The translations under genes were made by a program, and so were the position numbers. Shown here one piece after another: positions 54,362 to 64,000 of a DNA stretch of 64,000 bases. The notes beneath the pieces are model-generated. The model saw only the letters and a list, made by a program, of their open reading frames with translations, was not told where the DNA came from and made no database searches. The DNA is taken from NCBI GenBank assembly GCA_958295725.1, contig OY282368.1:2254001-2318000 (forward strand), read 5' to 3'. Each line of letters starts with the position of its first letter. The stretch's first letter is position 1. Origin of the DNA: an uncultured Alphaproteobacteria bacterium. GTDB lineage: Bacteria; Pseudomonadota; Alphaproteobacteria; UBA2966.

Positions 54362-55195
54362 ATGAAGCCGTGGCCGCCACGCGCGGTCCGTACATGCATC
54401 TTGCCGACGCTGGCGGTCGTGCTGGCCCTTGCGTTGCCCGGCTGTTCCTCCGACGCCGAATCCGAGTACACCGAGCGCCCGGTCGAGGAGCTCTACAACA
54501 GCGCCTTGGATTCGCTACTGAGTGGCGGCTACACCCAGGCGGCCGAGGGATTCGACGAAGTGGAGCGTCAGCACCCGTACTCGGTCTGGGCGACCAAGGC
54601 CCAGCTCATGGCCGCTTTCTCCCATTACCAGACCAATCGGTACGACCAGGCCATACTCGCCGCCGATCGCTTCATTCAGCTGCATCCCAACAGCGTGGAC
54701 ACGCCCTATGCCTTCTATCTCATCGCGATCAGCTATTACGAACAGATAACCGACGTTGGACGAGACCAGCGCGTGACCGAGCAGGCGCTCGCCGCGCTGA
54801 ACGAGCTGGTTCGCAGATATCCCGACACCGAGTACGCGCGCGATGCCCGATTGAAGATCGCGCTCGCGCGGGATCATCTGGCAGGCAAGGAGATGGAAAT
54901 CGGGCGGTTTTATCTCGCGGAGGGGAACTACATTTCCGCGATCAACAGGTTTCGCGTCGTCGTCGAAGAATACGAGACGACGACCCATGCGCCGGAGGCG
55001 CTGCACCGCCTCACCGAGGCGTACCTGGCGCTTGGCGTGACGGACGAAGCCCGGACCGCGGCGGCCGTTCTCGGACACAACTATCCCGGAAGCGTCTGGT
55101 ATCGGGATTCGTATGAAGTGCTGACCGGCGGGGATTCGCGGCCGCGGAAAACCGAAGGATCCTGGATCGGTCGCTTGTGGAGATCGGTGTTCTAG
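54362..55195 (+). CDS. bamD: Outer membrane protein assembly factor BamD
   Basis: This 277-residue lipoprotein of the BAM complex has a signal peptide with lipobox LPGC and Cys28 and five TPR-like repeats (RPVEELYNSALDSLLSGGYTQAA, FDEVERQHPYSVWATKAQLM, and IQLHPNSVDTPYAFYLIAISY). The ATG at 54362 gives the usual basic signal-peptide start; an ATG at 54329 in frame would add 11 residues. It folds beta-barrel proteins into the outer membrane with BamA. It lies 10 bases before recN. Confidence 0.93.
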   Translation: MKPWPPRAVRTCILPTLAVVLALALPGCSSDAESEYTERPVEELYNSALDSLLSGGYTQAAEGFDEVERQHPYSVWATKAQLMAAFSHYQTNRYDQAILAADRFIQLHPNSVDTPYAFYLIAISYYEQITDVGRDQRVTEQALAALNELVRRYPDTEYARDARLKIALARDHLAGKEMEIGRFYLAEGNYISAINRFRVVVEEYETTTHAPEALHRLTEAYLALGVTDEARTAAAVLGHNYPGSVWYRDSYEVLTGGDSRPRKTEGSWIGRLWRSVF

Positions 55196-55205
55196 CGGGC
55201 GCGCG

Positions 55206-58993
<3,788 letters not shown>

Positions 58994-59008
58994 CCGACGG
59001 GCCCTGGT

Positions 59009-60820
59009 TCAATGTCCGAGGGGTGATGCGGCCCTTCGAAGCCAGTCGGCGGTCTCGGAGTCGACCAGGCCGTCGAGATCCTCGATGACCGTCCGGTGGT
59101 ACGAATTGAGCCAGCCGAGCTCGTCCGCGTCCAGGAGCGAGACGTCGACGAGGCTTCTGTCGATGGGCGCCCGCGTCAGGGTCTCGAAACCCAGCATCGT
59201 CTTCTCGCCGCCCGCCGGTCGCCCGCGCTCGATCACGGCGGCGAGGTTCTCCACGCGGATGCCGTATTCGCCCGGTTTGTAATAGCCGGGCTCGTTCGAA
59301 ACGATCATGCCGGGTTCCAATGCCACCGCACTGGCGACTTTCGAGATCCGTTGCGGGCCTTCGTGAACTCCCAGATAGCTGCCGACGCCGTGACCGGTCC
59401 CATGATCGTAGTCCAAGCCCATCCGCCACAACGGTTGCCGGGCCAGGATATCGATCTGCGAGCCGGTGGTGCCCTCGGGAAAGCACGCCTGCGCCACCGC
59501 GATGTGGCCCTTGAGCACGCGCGTGAAACGATCGCGCATCTCGGCCGTGGGCTGTCCGACGGCGACGGTGCGGGTGACGTCGGTCGTCCCGTCGAGGTAC
59601 TGGGCGCCGGAGTCGACGAGGTAGAGGAGCCCGGGTTCGATCTTGCGGTTGGTCTTCTCGGTTACCCGGTAATGCACGACGGCGCCGTTCGGTCCGGCGC
59701 CCGAGATGGTCTCGAAAGACAGTCCCCTGAAATGCTCGTTGCCCTCCCTGAATGAACGGAGCCTCGAGGCGGCCGTCAGCTCGTCGATCCCCCCTTCCGG
59801 CGCGTGGCGCGCGAACCAGCGCAGGAAACGCGTGAGCGAGGCGCCGTCCCGTCGATGGGCGGCGCGAGCGCCGTCCAGTTCGACGGTGTTCTTGCGGGCC
59901 TTGGGAAGCTGGCATGGATCGAGGTCTCGAACGACGTCGGCGCCGGCGTCTTTCAGAAGCCGAAACACCCAGGCGGACGCGCTGTCGGGGTCGGCGAGGA
60001 CCTTTCGGCCACGTAAATCTCCAAGCGCCGCCGGCAGTTCATCGACGGTCCGCAAGGTCAACCCGCCGCCAAGGTGCGCCCTTACGGTGTCGTCGACCTT
60101 TCGGGGATCGATGAACAGGTCGACGGTGGCATCGGCGCGCAGCAGCGCATAACTTAACGAGATGGGCATGTTGGGCACGTCCGAACCGCGGACGTTGAGG
60201 AGCCAGGCGATCGAATCCGGCGCCGTCAGCACCGCCGCCGACATGCCGTCGGCCCCGAGATCGGCGGCGAGGCGTGCGCGTTTTTCCGCGCTCTCCTCGC
60301 CCGCGAACGCGACGTCATGAACCACGAGCAGTCCGGAGGGTGGTTCCGGCTGGTCTCCCCATACCGAATCGATCGGGTTGGGATCGGTGGTTTCCAGAAC
60401 GGCCTTTACGTTCCGACACGCTTTTCCGATGCGATCGAGGGACCTGTCCGTATGCAGTCGTGGATCGAAACCCAGGCGCATGCCTTCCGACAGGTTGCCC
60501 CGGAGCCAGTCGTCAGCCGGTTCCTCGGTGACATGCCTGATCTCGTAGCATGACATATCGGCCTGGTCGGCGGCCTGTAGCGTGTATCGCCCGTCGACGA
60601 AGATAGCGGCCTTCTTCTGAAGCACGATGGCCATGCCGGCGGAGCCGTCGAATCCGGTGAGCCAGGACAGGCGTTCCGCGTAGGGCGCGATGTATTCCCC
60701 GTTGTGCTCGTCGGATCGGGGTACCAGGAATCCGTCGAGCCGCCGGTGCCTCAGTTCGCCGCGCACGGCTTCCAGACGCGCGGTCGCCGTGTCCTGCCTT
60801 GCTTCGGCCAGTGAATTCAC
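59009..60820 (-). CDS. Xaa-Pro aminopeptidase (M24B family)
   Basis: This 603-residue metallopeptidase removes an N-terminal residue preceding proline. It has two creatinase N-terminal domains (LDGFLVPRSDEHNGEYI and so on) and a pita-bread catalytic domain with the metal ligands in VDSGAQYLDGTTDVTRT, HGTGHGVGSYLGVHEG, NEPGYYKPGEYGIRVEN and FETLTRAPID. The GTG at 60820 is chosen because GAGGAGA precedes it and the family length fits. It is convergent to ligA, with 15 bases between, and its GTG overlaps the stop of a small upstream frame. Confidence 0.92.
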   Translation of the reverse strand: MNSLAEARQDTATARLEAVRGELRHRRLDGFLVPRSDEHNGEYIAPYAERLSWLTGFDGSAGMAIVLQKKAAIFVDGRYTLQAADQADMSCYEIRHVTEEPADDWLRGNLSEGMRLGFDPRLHTDRSLDRIGKACRNVKAVLETTDPNPIDSVWGDQPEPPSGLLVVHDVAFAGEESAEKRARLAADLGADGMSAAVLTAPDSIAWLLNVRGSDVPNMPISLSYALLRADATVDLFIDPRKVDDTVRAHLGGGLTLRTVDELPAALGDLRGRKVLADPDSASAWVFRLLKDAGADVVRDLDPCQLPKARKNTVELDGARAAHRRDGASLTRFLRWFARHAPEGGIDELTAASRLRSFREGNEHFRGLSFETISGAGPNGAVVHYRVTEKTNRKIEPGLLYLVDSGAQYLDGTTDVTRTVAVGQPTAEMRDRFTRVLKGHIAVAQACFPEGTTGSQIDILARQPLWRMGLDYDHGTGHGVGSYLGVHEGPQRISKVASAVALEPGMIVSNEPGYYKPGEYGIRVENLAAVIERGRPAGGEKTMLGFETLTRAPIDRSLVDVSLLDADELGWLNSYHRTVIEDLDGLVDSETADWLRRAASPLGH

Positions 60821-61146
60821 AGGGTCTCCTCGGTTCGGAACATCATGGGATTCTCGTCGTGGGCGCCCGGGACGACGAAGCGAACTCCGAAAGCGTCCGG
60901 CCTGCGCCACATCCGCGACGTTCTCCAGCGTATCTCGTGTCCCCGCGTCGCACCAGACGACGTCCCGGTTCGCCACATGTGAGGCGTATCGGTCAGGACC
61001 GGATCACGCTTGCCCCGCAGAATCCCGTCGAACAGGCGGTCGAACATCCGTGTATGGGTCTGCACGAGGCCGCGCATGGCCCCCTTCATGTCCTCATCGG
61101 TTTCCAAACCGTCGGGCCGCGGTCGGAAGTCGTTGTCCATCGACAT
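60817..61146 (-). CDS. Small hypothetical protein coupled to the aminopeptidase gene
   Basis: A 109-residue frame (MSMDNDFRPRPDGLETDEDM..., then MRGLVQTHTRMFDRLFDGIL) whose TGA overlaps the aminopeptidase GTG (GTGA). Third positions are GC-rich in its first half, supporting coding; in the second half another frame (MANRDVVWCDAGTRDTL) looks equally coding, suggesting a frameshift or two overlapping frames. There is no recognised family and no clear ribosome site. Confidence 0.35.
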   Translation of the reverse strand: MSMDNDFRPRPDGLETDEDMKGAMRGLVQTHTRMFDRLFDGILRGKRDPVLTDTPHMWRTGTSSGATRGHEIRWRTSRMWRRPDAFGVRFVVPGAHDENPMMFRTEETL

Positions 61147-61413
61147 CAAGCCGCCGCGGCCGCCGGTCACGGAACCCGAATCCCTCGACCGGGGATGATG
61201 CCCGAAGCCGCCTGCGAGCCCACCGTCGGGAGTGCGCTCCCGGCGGGCGGCCGTCAGGAGTCATGGCGGATGCCATGCGGTTTCCGCAACGCCGGGCCGC
61301 GAAATCGGCGCATGTGGGCAATCGCTCCGGCATTTATATCGGGATGCGTGTAACGCGGCATACCGGCCGGTCCCCATGGACCGGCCATGCTTTGAGGAAA
61401 GGTAGTGTTCGTC
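61147..61413. other. Intergenic region, no gene recognised
   Basis: Short frames on both strands lack family features. It lies between the minus-strand coupled ORF/aminopeptidase pair and a short plus-strand frame, so divergent promoters are expected, but none was convincing. Confidence 0.4.
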
Positions 61414-61584
61414 ATGACGATGTTGCCCGATTTCGCCGACAGGTCGTTCTGGCCTGGAATTGAAGGCGACGGCGAGCGCAGGCTCGCTGGCGTCTTCCGA
61501 GTGGTTCGTGAGGGGCTCGGCGAGATTGTCGCCTGCGCTCTCGAGCCGTTGCTTCCGGCCGACATTCTGCCCGACCGCAAATGA
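61414..61584 (+). CDS. Small hypothetical protein, 56 residues
   Basis: A 57-codon frame (MTMLPDFADRSFWPGIEGDG..., ending EPLLPADILPDRK) is preceded by GAGGAAAGG about 11 bases upstream. Third positions are mostly G or C, as in genuine genes here. Its acidic, soluble character and central hydrophobic helix (FRVVREGLGEIVACALEPLL) resemble nothing I can name. It could be a real small protein; evidence is limited to codon bias and the ribosome site. Confidence 0.4.
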   Translation: MTMLPDFADRSFWPGIEGDGERRLAGVFRVVREGLGEIVACALEPLLPADILPDRK

Positions 61585-61719
61585 GCGGTCGGACACCCGC
61601 CTGAGTCGCGGAGGAACGGTACCTGTCTCTTGAACGGTGCCGCTCCACGAATCTCCCGAAGAAGTCCGATCTCCGACAGTCCCGGCGGCGAGGTGCGCCG
61701 GGGCCGGGGTTCGCGCACG

Positions 61720-62673
61720 CTACGGTCGCGCGTCGCGAGGAGGACGACGAAGCACCAGGGTGGTCCAGCCGCCGAGCCCGACCCGCTTCTCCAGGCGCAT
61801 GTGGTTTCGTCGATACGCGGCGAATACGCGGTGCCCCTGATGCGTCAGTATGCCGGACAGAACCACCCGGCCGCCGGGAGAGACGCGCCGTCCGATATCC
61901 TTCGCCATCCCGATCAGCGGCGCAGCGAGGATGTTGGCGACGATCAGGTCATAGGGTCCGCCCTCGGATACCTTCCCGTGGCGGCACCCGTCTCCCACCA
62001 CGAACTCGACTTGGCGGTGCAGGCGGTTGACGCGAGCGACGCGCCGCGCGAATCCGATGGCGCATGGATCGATATCCACTCCCAGAACCCGGCAATTCCA
62101 AGCCCGGCACATGGCCATGGCAAGGATGCCCGTGCCGGTTCCCAGATCCAGCGGACGCCTGATGCGGTCACGCTTCGCGAGATCGTCGATGGCGATCAGG
62201 CAGCCGCGCGTGCTTTCGTGCGTTCCCGTGCCGAAGGCGGGACCGCCATTCACGATCAGTTCGATGGCGCCGCTTGGCCTGGGGCCGTCGTGGTCGCTGG
62301 CGCGGACGAAGAATCTGCCCGCTCTGACCGGTTCGCTCGAGGACCGGGAGGAGATCGACCAATCCCGGTCGGGGACGCGCCGCACGCGAGGTTCTATCCC
62401 GATGCCGCCCGCGTCGAGCTCGCGCATGGAGCGCGCGAGCGCGGCGGCGTCGGGTTCCATGGCGCAGAGAATTTCCACACACCACAACCGATGCGGCCCG
62501 TTCGTCGTGTCATCGCCGAGCGCATTGGCCATCACGGCCAGTATCCGGTCGCCCGGCCCCTCGAGAACGCATTCCCGGCCACCCAATGCGCAGGTCAGGG
62601 ACTCCTCGACGCGGGCGACCGCGCCTTTCGCGATCGTCGCCCGAACGCTCCACAGGTTCGCGCCACTTGCCAT
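61720..62673 (-). CDS. prmA: Ribosomal protein L11 methyltransferase PrmA
   Basis: This 317-residue enzyme trimethylates ribosomal protein L11. The N-terminal domain is variable; the SAM-binding region shows NGGPAFGTGTHESTRGCL, PLDLGTGTGILAMAMCR, VLGVDIDPCAIGFARR, then DLIVANILAAPLIGM and GGRVVLSGIL. The length is near the family norm. It lies 50 bases downstream of the helicase gene on the same strand. Confidence 0.9.
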   Translation of the reverse strand: MASGANLWSVRATIAKGAVARVEESLTCALGGRECVLEGPGDRILAVMANALGDDTTNGPHRLWCVEILCAMEPDAAALARSMRELDAGGIGIEPRVRRVPDRDWSISSRSSSEPVRAGRFFVRASDHDGPRPSGAIELIVNGGPAFGTGTHESTRGCLIAIDDLAKRDRIRRPLDLGTGTGILAMAMCRAWNCRVLGVDIDPCAIGFARRVARVNRLHRQVEFVVGDGCRHGKVSEGGPYDLIVANILAAPLIGMAKDIGRRVSPGGRVVLSGILTHQGHRVFAAYRRNHMRLEKRVGLGGWTTLVLRRPPRDARP

Positions 62674-62723
62674 CCGGTCTCGGCGAAGACTTCGAGCGGA
62701 AGCGACCCGCGCCGGTGGAGACG

Positions 62724-64000
62724 TCAGGCCGCTTCCACGAAGCTATCGATGATCCTCTTGGTTCCCGCCTTGTCGAAGGCGACTTGAAGGCGGTTTCCGT
62801 CCACGGACAGCACGTGGCCGTAGCCGAATTTCTGATGAAAGACCCGGGCGCCCACGCGAAAAACTCCGGCGGACTCCCTGGCATCGACGACTTCGGCTCG
62901 TCCCTCGAGGACCAGTCCGCCTGACGTCGCCGCGCGACCGTGGCGGTTTCGACGTCGCCCCGTCGAGGGCCTCTCCGAAACGTCGAATCGGCTGACGTGA
63001 TCTTCCTGGAGAGTCCGTGTCCGCCTACCTTCATACAGGCCCGGTTCGCTCGTGTATTCGATGGAGTCCTTGGGCAACTCGTCGATGAAACGCGAAGGAA
63101 TGCTGCTCTGCCACTGATTGTAAACGCGCCGACTGGCGGCGAAACTGAGGCGGATCCGCCGACGGGCGCGCGTCAGACCTACATGTCCGAGTCGGCGTTC
63201 TTCCTCCAGAGCGTTCGAACCGCCTTCGTCAAGGGAACGTTGGTTGGGAAAGACGCCTTCCTCCCAGCCCGGCAGGAACACGGTGTCGAACTCGAGACCC
63301 TTGGCGCCGTGCAGAGTCATGAGGTTGACCTTGTCTCCCGTGCCGGAGTCCTCGTTCTCCATGACCAGACTGACGTGTTCGAGGAACTCCTCGAGGTTCT
63401 CGAACTCGTCCATCGCCGCGACCAACTCCTTCAGGTTCTCCAGCTTTCCAGGAGCGTCGGGTGACTTGTCGTTCCGCCACATCGCGGTGTAGCCGGAATC
63501 GTCCAGGACGAATTCGGCGAATTCAACATGGGGAAGCCGGGTCTTCTCCACCCGCCAGCGGTCGAGGCGCGTCAGGAAGTTCGACAACGCGCGTCGGGCC
63601 TGCGCCCGAAGCTCTTCCGTCATGACGAGCTCCTCGGCCGCCTGCACCAAGCTGAGATCGCGGGCGCGAGCGAGTCGATGCATCGCCTGCACGGTTGTCG
63701 AGCCGATCCCGCGCCGGGGAACGTTGACGATCCTCTCGATGGCCAGATCGTCGGCGGGCTGGGCGACGGCCCGGAAATACGCCACGGCATCGCGAATCTC
63801 GCGTCGTTCGTAGAAGCGCAAGCCGCCGACGACGCGGTAGGGCAGGCCGAGGGTGAGGAACCGTTCTTCGAACTCGCGCATTTGAAAAACGGCGCGGACC
63901 AGGATGACCATCTCGTTCAGGCTGTGCCCCTGCGAACGCAACGCCTCGATCTCCTCACCCACGAAACGCGCCTCGGCCTCGCCGTCCCACACGCCGCGGA
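62724..64000 (-). CDS. uvrD: UvrD/PcrA-type DNA helicase, C-terminal part
   Basis: The gene runs off the right edge; the last 425 codons or so are visible. Superfamily 1A motifs seen are MVILVRAVFQMREFEERF, GGLRFYERREIRDAVAYFR, LMTLHGAKGLEFDTVFLPGW (motif V), EEGVFPNQRS and HVGLTRARRRIRLSFA (motif VI). The C-terminal tail has the Tudor-like GARVFHQKFGYGHVLSVDGNRLQVAFDKAG that binds RNA polymerase in PcrA/UvrD. It acts in nucleotide excision repair and replication restart. The gene is named by family; PcrA and UvrD cannot be told apart here. Confidence 0.92.
   Translation of the reverse strand, partial: RGVWDGEAEARFVGEEIEALRSQGHSLNEMVILVRAVFQMREFEERFLTLGLPYRVVGGLRFYERREIRDAVAYFRAVAQPADDLAIERIVNVPRRGIGSTTVQAMHRLARARDLSLVQAAEELVMTEELRAQARRALSNFLTRLDRWRVEKTRLPHVEFAEFVLDDSGYTAMWRNDKSPDAPGKLENLKELVAAMDEFENLEEFLEHVSLVMENEDSGTGDKVNLMTLHGAKGLEFDTVFLPGWEEGVFPNQRSLDEGGSNALEEERRLGHVGLTRARRRIRLSFAASRRVYNQWQSSIPSRFIDELPKDSIEYTSEPGLYEGRRTRTLQEDHVSRFDVSERPSTGRRRNRHGRAATSGGLVLEGRAEVVDARESAGVFRVGARVFHQKFGYGHVLSVDGNRLQVAFDKAGTKRIIDSFVEAA

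Overview
The window is high-GC DNA from an alphaproteobacterium. The strongest taxonomic signals are the uninterrupted division and cell-wall cluster mraZ-rsmH-ftsL-ftsI-murE-murF-mraY-murD-ftsW-murG-murC-murB-ddl-ftsQ-ftsA-ftsZ, followed by lpxC, bamD, recN and ligA; the long-linker FtsZ; and the four-gene sarcosine oxidase operon. Species cannot be fixed from the sequence. Strong G/C preference at third codon positions holds through most genes and weakens in a few islands, which look acquired.

Layout. 1-9 kb is catabolic: the end of a ring-hydroxylating dioxygenase beta subunit, a peroxiredoxin-like gene interrupted by one in-frame TGA, a DUF1028 protein, an MFS exporter, a solitary DNA methyltransferase, a malate/lactate dehydrogenase-family (Ldh2) enzyme, and a hydantoinase/oxoprolinase pair. 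9.0-14.0 kb is an accessory island: a transposase remnant, an orphan FitA-like antitoxin, a ParB-like protein overlapping a D12 adenine methyltransferase, a truncated HsdS, and a HepT-MntA toxin-antitoxin pair. 14.0-22 kb returns to nitrogen and amine metabolism: nitronate monooxygenase, RidA, a PpiC isomerase and soxBDAG. 22-24 kb holds a coupled AAA ATPase and Toprim-like gene (possible defence). 24-29 kb, on the minus strand, carries GT4, GT9, thrS and infC.

28.9-33.3 kb is unusual. A 1.5 kb non-coding stretch holds a 46-bp minisatellite (15 units) and, next to the following gene, ten copies of a 13-bp repeat between a promoter-like sequence and the start codon of a large surface lipoprotein. 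The RNase P RNA gene follows. A five-box, 10-bp-phased MraZ operator over a TTGACA promoter then starts the 19-kb division cluster. The right end holds an Xaa-Pro aminopeptidase, prmA and the 3' part of a UvrD/PcrA helicase on the minus strand.

Most notable: the gene at 175-642 (minus) appears to encode a selenoprotein. A TGA stands exactly where the peroxidatic Cys codon of the CPYC peroxiredoxin motif belongs, and a SECIS-like hairpin begins just downstream. Standard gene calling would truncate it.
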